A DNA stretch of 64,000 nucleotides from Chlamydoabsidia padenii (Eukaryota; Mucoromycota; Mucoromycetes; Mucorales; Cunninghamellaceae), in NCBI GenBank assembly GCA_025330725.1, contig JAIWND010000027.1:248001-312000 (forward strand), in the 5' to 3' direction. The notes below the pieces were generated by a model. That model searched no databases and was not told the origin of the DNA. It saw only the letters and a list, made by a program, of their open reading frames with translations. Shown here piece by piece: positions 1 to 11,349 of this stretch. Made by a program: the position numbers and the translations under genes. Within the stretch, counting starts at the first letter, position 1. Every line of letters begins with the position of its first letter.

Positions 1-439
1 TCTTGGATTTGGTGACGACATTCTTGTCAATCAAACAATGTCAGGTACAATGGATCAATTCTTTTTTGGTGCTGATATGTCATTCCACTCGACACCTATG
101 ATGGATAGCACGTCCATCAACCAACTCCTCACTCCCAACCATCAGCCATTCGACACATCATTCCAACTTCCGTCATACACTACTTCCTCACTCAATGATA
201 TTTTATATGGTGATGCATTGACGCAACAAGATACGATCCTCTCTACAACAACCACTACTACTACTACTAATACACCAATACCAACTAATACTACCACTAC
301 TAATACAACACCTAATACTACTCTATCATCTGGGTTTCATTTTTCCATGCCTGGGTTTGCGGATATGTTTACCACCATGACGAATGATATGAACACGGGC
401 CAGAAACGATTACACCGGGAATGGGATGATGCTCATTGA
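1..439 (+). CDS. C-terminal exon of a low-complexity protein, probably a transcription factor (5' end outside window)
   Basis: The reading frame is open from position 2 and ends at the TGA at 437-439, so this is the last exon of a gene that starts to the left. The first ATG at 38 is probably internal. The roughly 145 visible residues are rich in Ser/Thr/Asn/Gln, with a Thr run (residues about 75-85) and short hydrophobic-acidic patches of the kind found in activation domains (PSYTTSSLNDILYGDAL). No DNA-binding domain is visible, so the regulator call is inference from composition only. AATAAATAAA at about 513-522 could be the polyadenylation signal. The family cannot be named from this fragment. 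Confidence 0.45.
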   Translation, partial: LGFGDDILVNQTMSGTMDQFFFGADMSFHSTPMMDSTSINQLLTPNHQPFDTSFQLPSYTTSSLNDILYGDALTQQDTILSTTTTTTTTNTPIPTNTTTTNTTPNTTLSSGFHFSMPGFADMFTTMTNDMNTGQKRLHREWDDAH

Positions 440-696
440 TACTTTACATGTTATAGCTTTTTTAATTTATTAAATATATCCACCTCTCCCCCTAGTTTAT
501 AGTTCTTTAATCAATAAATAAATGATCTTTATATGTATATGTTATTTGATATGTATGGATTGTTGTTACTGTTTTTTATAATGTTCTGATAATGAAACTT
601 GCCCGCTTTATGCGATCGCGGCTAGTTTAAACTCACCACACCCCCACTTGATTTGGTGGAATTTGACATGTCGGCGCTTACATTTTAAAAATTTAG

Positions 697-1072
697 ACGA
701 GCCTTTCCCTTCCCCCAAAAATCACGTAAATTGAACTCCCGCCCGGCTTTGAAAAAACAAACTTATTGCAAACCCCGCTTACCCTCACCTTCAATCCTGG
801 GAGAGCTCTACTGCCTTAATGGACAAGTGATCCTCATGACAAAAGTAGCCACGAGCATTCTTTAGCCTATTTCCAACAAAGTTTACATAATGGCCATTGT
901 ACCCAGTACACTGTATGGAGCAATATAGCCTCAAGATTGTTTTAACCTGACTTTTGTGAAAGAAAAAAAAAGGATGTTGAATGAGATTGTGTTTTGAAGC
1001 GATTCAACGGTACTCATTTCAAGCCTGGTCGGGGTTCAAATTACGTGATTTTTGGGGAAGGGAAAGGCTCGT
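697..1072. mobile_element. MITE family 1, copy A: complete element with TIRs and 8-bp target duplication
   Basis: A 376-bp element lies between two direct copies of AAATTTAG (689-696 and 1073-1080), an 8-bp target-site duplication. The left terminus ACGAGCCTTTCCCTTCCCCC matches the reverse complement of the right terminus (about 1016-1072) over roughly 55-60 bp with small indels. The interior has no convincing gene; a 94-codon frame through it is chance. The interior recurs twice near 58.9-59.4 kb. An 8-bp duplication is typical of hAT-like (also P-like) DNA transposons, so this looks like a non-autonomous derivative. No transposase source is visible in the window. Confidence 0.85.
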
Positions 1073-1080
1073 AAATTTAG

Positions 1081-1299
1081 TGGGAAGAAACTTCTATTTT
1101 TTACATTTCACTTTATTTTTCGAAATGCAACAACAGGAACTCTCTCTGTCCGATGGCGATGTCTTTAATGACAACGACTTCGTACGATTGTCTGACGATG
1201 AGGATTTTTTCGACGACGATTTGGACCAACAAGTAATGTCTCTTGCGGTGGCAATCTCAAAATAACGGCGAGCGAAAACCCCTATCAAGCAAAACCGTA

Positions 1300-1344
<45 letters not shown>

Positions 1345-1446
1345 AATAGTCAAGCATTAGAATAGGCATATTTATTTCCTTCCAAATACGAAGTTTTTTA
1401 TATTATTATTATTATTAATATTACATACAAAATAAATAAATCTATA
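1081..1446. repeat. Spacer with (GTA)n microsatellite
   Basis: The spacer between the MITE and the end of the CBS/PB1 gene holds a pure GTA/TAG repeat of about 14 units (1300-1344) and TTA-rich sequence (1400-1420). AATAAATAAAT at 1431-1441 read on either strand may serve transcript ends. An acidic frame at 1125-1265 has no further support and is not called a gene. Confidence 0.6.
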
Positions 1447-3477
1447 CTATAATCGACAATGGGATTTGGCTTTTGACAAGACCCCAAGTAAAAGGACACC
1501 TAGAACCGTGATGGCAGTGGGCACCAAAAGAGGATAAGAATACCTACTACTGTCTTGATCGATCTTGTCATCATCATCAAAAGCAACAAACAGCAACACC
1601 CGTTCTTGACCCATAAACCGCGCCATCCGCACCGCATCCATTACATCCGCATCACATGTCATAACCACTTGGTCGTTATCTTCATCCATATAAAACAGAC
1701 TGAATCCATGCCGACCCAGCCTGGTTTGCACCAATTGGTAAAGGACATCAAACCGATCAGGAGAACTTTGGCATCGGTAGATCTTGTTGCGATAATTGAA
1801 TTTAAAGGTAAAAATAGCCAAATCGTCGTCAGGTTGGATTCTGGTGATGGCGGTTGTTGTGGTTGAGGTAGATGAGTCTTTTGGATAACTTGTCATGGAT
1901 GTGGTGGATAGGATAGAGTCGGTATCTAACATATCATTGGTATAAAGACTGGTCCCGCCATTGTCTGTTGAGATCCTTTTTACATTGTTGATCTAGGAGG
2001 GGGGTATAAAAAAATGCTTTAGTATAACTACCAAGTGATGTTGTCTATTTCCTTACCAATTCCAATGTAGCATAGGTTAATGACAAAACATTTATAATAC
2101 CAAGGATCGATTTGTCTTTTTCAACCACAGGTAAATGAAGATAATGGCCATCTAATAAAGATGGTATAAGTTATTGCTTTACCACCACTACCCCTTTATT
2201 TTGGTTTACCATGCATTTTCTTGAGAGCTTGAAGAATACTTGTTTCGGGAGATGCTGTTTCAGGCTCAGGGGTCATCACACGTACCACCGAACAATTTTC
2301 AGGCTTGAGACCAGCAGCAAGGACTCTTAACACCAGGTCTTTTGTCTATTCCTCCCCCCCCCCGCCCCCAAAAAAAGTGAGTTCATAAACAGACTTTTTT
2401 CCCATATAAATACACAAACCTACACAAAAGATACCAACAAGCATATCATGATCCATCACCAGGACAGCAGTGGTACCATGATCCCGCATCATTCGAGCCA
2501 CATCACGCACTGAAGTTTTCACTGAGACTTGTACCAATGATGTTGTTGAATCCAAAGTCGATATATTCGGGCACGCCATCCTTGACCGTAAAGAAGATAC
2601 AAGTGATGCCAAAGGTTCAAATGATTCTTTTGTTGCCCCGTCCAAAGCATCAAAGAGTTTTTGTGATGGCCCATACATCCGTTCCATTGTTTCCAGAGCT
2701 TCATAAAGACATTTCGTGATATCGAGAATACCAAAGATTTCCCCTTTTTCATTACACACAGGCTAATATAAAAAAAAAAGATGGTTAGTGTTGAGAGAGA
2801 GGATGTTTTGATGGTACTTACCACATGTCGAAATCCTCTGGCAATCATCAGTTGAAGGGCGTCTTGTGCATTGGAGTCTATTGTCACACAGATTGGGTGC
2901 GGGGTCATAATATCAGACACAAGCAATCCCACTCTTTTTTGAAACGCAAAATAATAATGCATAAGAGTTAGTTTAAAAGATGAATTTTCATATGAGATTA
3001 CTTACCTCGACGTAGCCACCATGCGATAAGCTATATCTTTTGCCTAAAGGGAAAAAAAAAGTATGAGTTGATCCATTTGTCTTTTTTCTTTTTTCACTTA
3101 CTGTTAAAATACCACAAAGTTGTTCTTGTTGGTCGACCACCAGCAAACAATCACTTTTTTTAGCTGCCATTAGTTGAGTTGCTTCCACCATGGACAGAGT
3201 ATCCTTCACCACTAATCCTCTCGAAGGTTGTAAAGTACCGAGACCAGTAATGAATTTCTTGGTTTGTTTGACACGCGTGTTAGAGCCTCGTTTTTGGAGA
3301 TCTTGTTCTAGCTTTTTTCGAATAGCCTACAATAAGAGAGAAAGTAAGTGAAAATAGAGACCATTATGGGGTGCTTACCTCGTCACGTTTAGATTGGCGT
3401 TGTCGAAGAAATTCATGATCCAAGGTGCTGCGTGATCCTGATAGCCGTATACTTCTTCTTGGTTGTGGGGTAGACAT
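1447..3477 (-). CDS. CBS-domain and PB1-domain protein with C-terminal membrane anchor
   Basis: The start is the ATG at 3475-3477 (MSTPQPRRSIRLSGS), followed by about six short introns; exon 1 is 3379-3477 and the stop is at 1447-1449. The spliced protein of roughly 540 residues has four CBS motifs: VVKDTLSMVEATQLMAAKK..CLLV; DIMTPHPICV..DALQLMIARGFRHV; SVKTSVRDVARMMRDHGTTAVLV; and VMTPEPETASPETSILQALKKM. A PB1 domain follows (FTFKFNYRNKIYRC to YMDEDNDQVVMTCDADVMDA), then a single hydrophobic helix (LLVPTAITVLGVLLLGVL) near the C terminus. The order 4xCBS-PB1-TM matches a conserved fungal family (S. pombe Meu70/Mug70-like). CBS pairs commonly bind adenosyl ligands and PB1 mediates protein pairing; the target here is unknown. 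A TTTGAAATCCCGC word lies about 110 bp upstream of the start. Confidence 0.82.
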
Positions 3478-3479
3478 TT

Positions 3480-3529
<50 letters not shown>

Positions 3530-3992
3530 AAAAGAAAAGGGGCAAAAAAAAAAAGGAGAAGGCATCCCGCGTTTTAAGTAAGATATTTGAAATCCCGCAT
3601 TTTCTCTGCACGAGTTCTGGGTTTGAAATTAAAAAATGGCCTGCATGAATACAAATGGATTATCTGATGAAGAGCAAGATACATAAAGTGGCATTATCAA
3701 CATGATATTTGGTAGATCATCAAGTAATATCCAATGAGTCTTTGTGTTTTATTGGAAATGATACATACATAAGAGAGAGAAAGAGTAATTTAAAGGAGTC
3801 CAACATGTAATAATAAATGCACAGCCCAATGGCAATAGACTTTTATTTCAACATATAACAAAAGAATAAAGTGAGCTAGTACTAGTAATAAATAGTTGAA
3901 TTTAAAGTAATAATAAGTAATAGACATGTGGTGTAAAAAGTATTATAAAAAAAACTAGTTGAATTAAATACTATGTATGAAGGGGAAGTATC
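3478..3992. other. Intergenic: (GA)n repeat and promoter word upstream of the CBS/PB1 gene
   Basis: A GA dinucleotide repeat of about 20 units (3483-3522) sits immediately 5' of the CBS/PB1 start codon, in its 5' UTR. TTTGAAATCCCGC at 3586-3598 is an instance of the window-wide promoter word. The rest (3600-3990) is AT-rich, with no gene visible; it should also hold the 3' UTR of the MedA-like gene. Confidence 0.55.
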
Positions 3993-6242
3993 CTAGTAGC
4001 AGTACTGCCGTTGAAGATGATTCTGTTGCTGTTGCTGCTGCTGTGGCTGCTGTGGCTGCTGTGGTTGCTGTGGTTGCTGTGGCTGTTGATGACGGAGAGG
4101 TGTTGAGGTTGATTGGACATAAGAAGATGGATCAAAATATTGCTGTTGATATGAGGAGGTTGTCGTTGTTGGATTAGAGTAATTGGGTTTGTATTTCCGG
4201 ATAATCTTGCGCAAGGCATGAGGCAGAGTTTTCCAAGCAAACACCTTGACATCCTTTTCGATATTTCTTGGTTTAGGATGGGGAAAGCCCATGATCAACT
4301 TGAAAAAGTCTGCACAATCCGCCTTGCATTTACTGACCGTCAGGGGCCTAAACCCTTCCAAATTCCGCCGGATCCTGTTCTTTTCTTCCACCGTAAATTG
4401 GACTCCAATCAAGCCTTCCAAAAGGTAAATGCAGTCAACTGAAGTAATAAAGTAATCGTTACGTTCCCGCCAATAGATACATGAGACCACAAGTGAAGTT
4501 GTTGTTGTTGACGAGTCGTTTGGTTGGCTGGGTGAAGTGGGTGTATGTTGCTGCTGCTTTTGGTGTTCTTGTTGATGGACATAGTATTCGATAGGTTCAA
4601 ATCCGCATTCTACTTGTTGGGTGTTTTCGACGTTACTTGTGTTTTGTCGTCGCCAGAATCGGACTAGCCGTCGCCCGCTTTGCCATTCATTTGCACTCCA
4701 CTGAAAGGTCATTTCCATCAAGTCACCACAGATCTTTAGATTAGCCTTGTTGAGAATACCGGCAAATGGATGGATACTGGAGACATCATAGTTGTCGCTT
4801 CGAGTCTGTAATGTGCTGCCAGTTGAATGATGGCCATTGTTATAAAGATGGGTTTGGTTGTATGTGGTTGAGGAATTCATTGGTGTATTGGGAGAATAGA
4901 TTTTCCTCGGTACCGAGTTATTGTTATTGTAGGAGAGGCCATCGTAGATGAGACCTAAGCAAAAGTGAACAAGACAACGTGTTAATGATCATTTGTAAAG
5001 AGAATACTATTGCGCTTACCACCATATCCATCAGTATGTTTGACTCCTTTGGGTGATACCGAATTGCTAAAGCGCGCAGACAAGTCATCCACGTAGCGAG
5101 CATTCATCGATCCCATACTATCAAAAAGCTGTTGACCTAGTTGATTAGAAGACTGTGATGATTGGTCGACTTGTGACCTTTCCTTTGTGTGTTGTACATG
5201 ACTTTGTTGAGTAGGTTGTTGTTGTAATTGCTGAGCAATCCATAAAGCCGTGTCGCGATCATTTTGAGTCGTTATATTTGTAAAGTTTGGATAGTGTTGT
5301 TCTTGTACTAGTGGATCTTCGTAAGGTGCAAGCAGTTGTAAGAGTTGGCAATCTATAGAGTAAAAAAAAAGTCAGTCATCTAAAAAAGTAATCCCTCCTC
5401 TTTTTCACACCTTACCTGTAGCATCAGAAGTATCAGCAAGTGTTCTTTTAGTAGGATAGTTGTCTTCAGGATTGGGAGATAAGGTTCTCTTTTGCTCTAA
5501 TACAATCACAAGTTCAGAAGAGAGAAAGTAACAAAAAAAAAAAAAAAAAGACCGAGTACATTAAATAATGAGTCTTCCGGATTTAAACACCGCCTATGCA
5601 CTTACTTGGTTGCTGAAATGGACTATCAAGATAAGTAAAAGAACCAATGGACCAAGAATCCGCCACCAGATTATGATTATCGGGATCATAAAAATAAAGA
5701 GATACGGTCACTTGGCAATCCGAACCAAGTTGAACGAATTGAACATCGGGTACTTTGGCAGTCAAGGTGACCCACGTGGTGGTGAAAGCATTAGTCAAAC
5801 AAGTAGTGGTAGGATCACTATCATCCATGGATGGCACAGCATCATAGCAAGTCTCCAATGGAATTTGGCCAAAAGCGATTTTCATTGGTCCTCTTACTTT
5901 ATCAGAAGGAGGCAGTTCGAGGATTAACGAAATGGAAGAATTCGAAGTGCCTTCATGAGGTGTCCATTGAAGGATTTGAGGTTGATCGGACGGTGAAGAC
6001 ATTGTTTTACATGGTGATAGTACAGTTTCTGTGTCAATATTGAAATCGTTTGTCATCCATTCATTGTAATCAACTAGGAAAGAAGAAAAGTTAGTTGAAA
6101 GGTCGTTTTCTTGGCGGGATTTAAAATGCTTACTAAAAGCGGATGAAGGGTCTGATTCTGATTTGTCTGGTATCCCCAAAGCATCACCATCCACGAGTAC
6201 GGATAGCGGATTAATAATGGTGTCCATTTCAGCTAGAATCAT
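3993..6242 (-). CDS. medA: MedA-like (medusa/DUF7082) developmental regulator
   Basis: The start is taken as the ATG at 6240-6242 (MILAEMDTIINPL); the methionine five codons later is an alternative. Several introns lie at about 6079-6132, 5380-5620 and 4956-5019. The C-terminal exon carries the diagnostic conserved block of fungal Medusa proteins: ICGDLMEMTFQWSANEW, GRRLVRFWRRQ, SCIYWRERNDYFITSVDCIY, VEEKNRIRRNLEGFRP, and IMGFPHPKPRNIEKDVKVF. In Aspergillus, Fusarium and Magnaporthe (MedA, Ren1, Acr1) the family controls conidiophore development and adhesion as a nuclear regulator. That role here is inference, since Mucorales-type fungi make sporangiospores. The far C terminus is a Gln/Pro-Gln tract encoded by CTG/CTT-type repeats (4028-4090). 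Family confidence is high; exact exon borders in the middle are approximate. Confidence 0.8.
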
Positions 6243-6998
6243 ATTAAGGGGAGATTAACTATTATGCATAAAAAGAGAGAAAAAAGAATGCATGAGAGAT
6301 GACTTGAGGTTTTTTGTTTTTTCGAATACCGTCGCTTACATAAGGATGACTTTTGATTGTTGATGATACACAAAAGTGCATAAAATGGATCAAGTAGAAA
6401 AAGAAAGAGAAAGAGCTACCACCGGGAAAGTGAAAGGTAGTAAAGAAAGGTAAAGTAGAAAAGACGAGAAGAATAAAAGGGAAGGGAAGAATAAAAATGA
6501 ACGCGTATATTAGAACCAACAAATAAACATGTTTCCTCGCCTGATTTCCGGATTTTTCAATTACTGTATATGAACCTTGATATATAGTCAAATAGAATCA
6601 AGATACTCCAAAAAATGAATACAGATATCTTTATTATGAATACTAGCTTTTAAAATATCAATGATAGTAGGTTTGCATGAATCCTGTACGGGTTAACTTT
6701 TTCGACGAGGTGTATTCAAGCGCCGCTTAAACAAATGACTACCCGAATACTGTTTCTTTCCAAAAGGGTTTCCCATAAACATCTTTTTTGATATGCAAAT
6801 ATCGAAACCACTGAAACATACATAGAAGTAACAAAGAATACACACACATACATACAATATCAACCCAGCAATGATTCTACCACAACAAGGCAAATATGGG
6901 CACTTTGTTTATATTTACGCGGGGGATTTCCTGTCAAAATGCTATTGTTTTGGTTTCATAAAATAATAATCAACTGGCAGGAATCATCATATCACCAG

Positions 6999-7029
<31 letters not shown>

Positions 7030-7248
7030 GAGATAAACCTTTTATTTTTATTTTTATTTTATTTTATTTTTTTTTAAAAAAAAAGGGAAGGGGTAAAAAA
7101 ATAAAATAAAAAGAGGGAATGAATGATTGAATGCCAATGATAATATATAAGATGATACTACGCTAAAAGGAGGTTCGATAGAAGCTAGTGTTATGTTGTT
7201 CCATCAGAATAGAGGGTATCTCTTGAAAAAGATAGAAAGTCAGAGAGA
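6243..7248. other. Intergenic, AT-rich, with long A tract; no gene seen
   Basis: About 1 kb between the MedA-like start and the end of the HSF-type gene. It holds an A run of about 24 (7001-7025) followed by (TTTTA)n-like sequence and short purine runs. Short reading frames here have no domain, signal peptide or splice support. 6243-6600 should contain the MedA promoter and leader; a possible acceptor TTCTAG just before codon 4 of the MedA frame hints at a leader intron. Confidence 0.5.
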
Positions 7249-9112
7249 TCAACAAAGACTCTGTTGTCGTTTGGCATTGGTGTTATCGCAGAGTCGATAC
7301 AGCGCGGCTGGTAAACTGGCCGGTGACTCGACAAGAAAACCAGTGGGTCCATCCCTATCTTTTACATCATGTAGTCTACCATAATCTTCTGTTAATTCCG
7401 TCTTCATTTTGTCACTTGAGTCAGGTGTGTCGGTGATGGCATGAATGGCCAGATTTGTTGTTGTTGTTATAGGATGGTATTGGAATTGTTGAGCCAAAAT
7501 CGTTTCCAGCCGCTTTATATGTATTTTCTGTTGTTCCATACGACTGTAGGCAATTTGTATTTGTTGGGTATAAAATCGTTGTTCATTGATATAGTTGGTC
7601 TGTAGTTGTCGGAGTTGAAGTTGAAGCTGGTGTTCCTTCTCTGTCAAACTGTGTGATGATGCCATGCAGTTATTTGTATCCATTGTTGAATTTCGATTGA
7701 ATATGTTGATAAATACATTGCTATCGATTGATGTCGTAATGACACCCTTCGTATATTGCTGTTGTTGCATTGTTGGTTGATCATAAACAGTTGAGGGTAG
7801 ATGCATGAGCGACAGATCGTTCGGCTGAATATCACGAGAGGAAGCATCTTGGTGACCTAGTTCAACTAATTGATCACGTTTTAAACAAGATGATGACAAT
7901 GATGGTGATGGCGATGGCGATATTGATTGCAGTGAGCTGCCTTGTTGAGAAGGAGCAAGATTGGATGCCGATGAAACCGAAGATTGTCGTCGTTGGAGAT
8001 TGTCACTGCCGCCATCATTGCCGTTACTAAGGTCGTTGATACTCCCGTGAAAGTCATTCCCTGATCCCAATATGAGAATTGTTTCAGGATCTTCATTGAT
8101 TGAGTGTATTTGTTTCTTTCTGGTATGTTGAGTTGCTTTTCGTCGGATTAGATGTAATAAATCAGGGCGTCCAGGTCGAAAGAAGGGATGGTACCATCGG
8201 CATGTTTCCTTGTCCTTGACGTCTTTTGATTTCCGTGCATCAGTGTCTCGTTGAAACCCATAGATCTGGTCAAATAAATAAAATAAAAGTGAGAGTGAGT
8301 GGAGGTGTTCTTCTTCTTTAACTTACATTAAGTTGGCGGACAAAGGATGCAAACTTGCGATGTTTAAATAGTCGTGGGAGCACATAGTCTGTGAATTCTT
8401 TAAAATGATTAAGATATGCACAAATATATTAGATATGATTCAAATGATTATCACCTATAACTATACTTACTTGGTATACAAACGATGACAAACATATCCT
8501 TGTCATTGTGATGACACCATCCTGCATATTTACATCCATTTTCCGATCCTTGCAAGCTTCTACAATATTGTAATTATAAACGCATACAGAAAAGAAAGAA
8601 AAAAAGACAAAGTCAGTAGCGTTCAAATACCTCAAGTTGTTTTTAACTTACTGATAAAGTTTTGAGACAAAGCCAGCGGTTCCCCTTTCAGAAGGACGGA
8701 TTTGGTTAGCGTTGGTAACAGAGTTGTCCAGAGTGGTAGGGTATCCCGGTGTAGGTAAAGCAGGATGTTGTGGGAAGGTATTGTTGTTGTTGTTTATTGA
8801 ATATATGGAAGTGATATCTTCAAAGAGGTTCAGTTCACCTGTTGAGGTATTGATAAAGTTGTCTTTGGTGGTACTTTGGTTTGAATGGCATAAGGATTGC
8901 TGCAACATGAGTAAGTGAGGAGACGATACCATGGATATTTGTTGTTGTTGTTGTTGTTGTTCTGAGGGACCTGGTGTTGATAGTTCCTGAGAATGTGTAT
9001 ATGTATATTGTGATTGGTTATAAAGTGGTGAAGTCAAGGTATTGTCGTCTGTATACTGTGTTGCTTCAGCAGATTGGTGGTGGTTATTGTTTCTTGTAAA
9101 GTTAGGCACCAT
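7249..9112 (-). CDS. Heat-shock-factor-type (HSF DNA-binding domain) transcription factor
   Basis: The start is the ATG at 9110-9112 (MVPNFTRNNNHHQ) and the stop is at 7249. A low-complexity N terminus with polyGln (residues about 55-63) leads into an HSF-type winged helix split over several exons: AGFVSKLYQ, GWCHHNDKDMFVIVCIP, VLPRLFKHRKFASFVRQLNV, YGFQRDTDARK, then CRWYHPFFRPGRPDLLHLIR. The recognition-helix motif KHRKFASFVRQLN is intact. The region between KLYQ and VLPRLF diverges from canonical HSFs. A C-terminal Gln/Leu-rich coiled coil (about LTEKEHQLQLQLRQLQ to RLETILAQQF) could mediate oligomerisation. No response-regulator receiver domain is present, so it is not Skn7. Hsf1, Sfl1-like or a lineage-specific paralogue all remain possible. 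Words CGGCATTTAAA (about 9333) and TTTCAAATGCCG (about 9461) lie upstream. Confidence 0.82.
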
Positions 9113-9780
9113 GTGTATAACATGTATTTGTATTAAAGGAGAGAGGAATGCTGATAGAATAAATATTACATGTGTACTATAAAATCCAAGAGTAGATATA
9201 AGCTACAAATTTTGAACAGTAAGCAAATAGCCAATCCTGACAAAATATAAAAGAGTAGAATGTGGAGAATAGCGAAAAGAAAGAGGGGGAAAAAAAAGAA
9301 TCCGACTGGATGAGCAAACAAAATGACCTGCAGCGGCATTTAAAATTCGAAGCCCTATCGATCACCCGAGAAGCTGGACGCAATAGAAATAAAGTGATGA
9401 TTGTGGGAAGGACAATGCAATGATAGAGAATATGTTGAAAGCATAAACAGCCCTTTACCAGTTTCAAATGCCGTATGAGCGGCATTTCAAGTAGACCTTC
9501 CTTTTTTTTTTCTACATTAGTTGGTCTTTGACAAAATGTTCTGAGCACTATCACATTCCTAGTATTCCTATTCCTATCATCATGCAAGCCATCAGTCATC
9601 CTGCTTCACTATGTACACTCAATGTCATTTTGACGTGATGTTGTTATGGGAACCTGCAACATTTCTGACCAATGAAATTTGAGCTGGCGGCATCTTAATG
9701 AGTCAAAAAAAAAAAAAAAAAAAAAAAAAAGGTGGCCGTGGCTTTTCCATACTTCTCTTTCCACTACTTCTTCATCCAAC
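9113..9780. promoter_or_regulatory. Divergent promoter region between HSF-type gene and TyrRS
   Basis: The two genes diverge from here. It holds two instances of the CGGC[A]TTTNAAA word (about 9333 and 9461), a T run (9500-9511) and an A run of about 28 (9703-9730) that ends about 50 bp before the TyrRS start codon. No credible gene is seen. Confidence 0.5.
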
Positions 9781-10088
9781 ATGACTCCTGACGAAAAATA
9801 CCAACTTATCACTCGTAACTTGCAAGAAGTTCTTGGTGCTGAAAAAATCAAGACCATCTTGGCTGAACGTGACCTCAAATTGTACTGGGGCACCGCATGC
9901 ACCAGTAGTCCTCATTTAGGTAAACAACTACTACAACAGTAAACAATCTACAAAGTAAAACAACTGACTCTCTCTCTCTCTCTGTATTGTAGGTTACTTT
10001 GTCGCCATGACCAAGATTGCTGACTTTTTGGCTGCCGGTGTTGAAGTAAGTTGGGTACAATTAACTTGACCCTACAAGCTAACAATCA

Positions 10089-10121
<33 letters not shown>

Positions 10122-11115
10122 CTCTAAAAACCATCGTTGTCAGGTCACCATTCTTTTGGCTGATATTCACGCTTTCCTCGACAATTTGAAGGCACCTATT
10201 GAACTTGTCAACAACCGTGCTATCTACTACGAACGTATGATCAAGGCCGTTCTCAGCTCCATTGGTGTCCCTCTTGACAAGCTCAAATTCGTTCTTGGCT
10301 CCAGCTTTGAACTCTCCAAGGAATACAGCATGGATAACTTTAAATTGTGCTCTCTGGTCACCGAACACGATGCCAAGAAAGCTGGTGCTGAAGTCGTCAA
10401 ACAAGTGGAATCCCCTCTTTTGTCTGGTCTATTGTACCCTGGTATGCAAGCCTTGGACGAAGAATATCTCGGTGTGGATGTACAATTCGGTGGGGTGGAT
10501 CAACGTAAGATCTTTGTCATGGCTGAAAAATACTTGCCTCTGTTGGGTTATGAAAAGCGCGCGCACTTGATGAACCCCATGGTGCCTGGTCTCACCGGTA
10601 CCAAGATGTCTTCCTCCGACCCTGATTCCAAAATCGACTTTTTGGACTCTCCTCAAATCGTCAAGAAGAAGATCAAGAAGGCTTTCTGTGAAGAAGGTAA
10701 CATTACCGAAAATGGTCTCCTGTCTTTCCTCAAGGCCGTCTACTTCCCCCTCAAATCTCTCAACAACCAAACTCCTGAATTCGTCGCGATCCGTCCTGAA
10801 CAATATGGTGGTAATATGGTATACAACAACTATGAAGACTTGGAAAATGATTTCAAGGACAAGAAGGTACACCCTGGGGATTTGAAGGCTGGTGTCATCG
10901 AAGCTATCAATGGACTTCTTGACCCTATCCGAAAGACCTTTGACTCTGAAGAATACAAAAAGATCACCGAAGCTGCTTACCCACCAGAAGTTGTCGCCAA
11001 GGCCCCTTCCAAACCAAACAAGCGGGAACGTAAGGCTGCTGCCAGAAAACAAAAGGAAGAACAAGGTGAAACCAATGAAGCCCTCAAGGAAGAAGTCAAG
11101 GAACCTGTAGTATAG
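9781..11115 (+). CDS. TYS1: Tyrosyl-tRNA synthetase, cytoplasmic
   Basis: Three exons, 9781-9919, 9993-10045 and 10144-11115, encode 387 residues, the usual length for fungal cytosolic TyrRS. The enzyme charges tRNA-Tyr using ATP. Class I signatures are visible: the HIGH-type segment ([20 protein letters not shown]), the tyrosine pocket ([14 protein letters not shown]) and the KMSKS-type loop [15 protein letters not shown]. The lysine-rich C-terminal tail ([15 protein letters not shown]) resembles tRNA-binding extensions of eukaryotic enzymes. Intron 2 contains a run of 31 T. One oddity is that the segment before the HIGH-like motif reads [10 protein letters not shown], whereas fungal TyrRS usually has a TGKP/TGRP-type sequence there. 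The downstream sequence is otherwise orthodox, so the gene looks functional. Confidence 0.95.
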
Positions 11116-11349
11116 AATAGATTAGATTATTGTCACGATTAACTACTTTGATCACTCATTAATAAACAAACCATGCCTTCTTTTGTATATCTTGCCTCTT
11201 TGTGGTGGTGGTGAATTGACAATGAACGCCCAGACGGGGTTTTAATATTATGACTTTTTGTTTGACGACTTGAAAAAGACTCGCGTGTCTTTTCGATTTC
11301 TCTTCTTTTCTTTCCTTTTCTTTTTTATTCTTCACTATTTAAACACAGC

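Noticed and set aside
981..1265. 94-codon frame across the MITE right end
   Set aside because: It begins inside the transposon, crosses the target duplication and ends in acidic low complexity; no homologous frame is kept in the 59-kb copies.
6259..6893. Short minus-strand hydrophobic frames between the MedA-like and HSF-type genes
   Set aside because: They have no conserved motif, splice support or coding-type composition, and are likely chance frames in AT-rich DNA.
7249..9112. Skn7 identity for the HSF-type factor
   Set aside because: No response-regulator receiver domain follows the DNA-binding domain and coiled coil.
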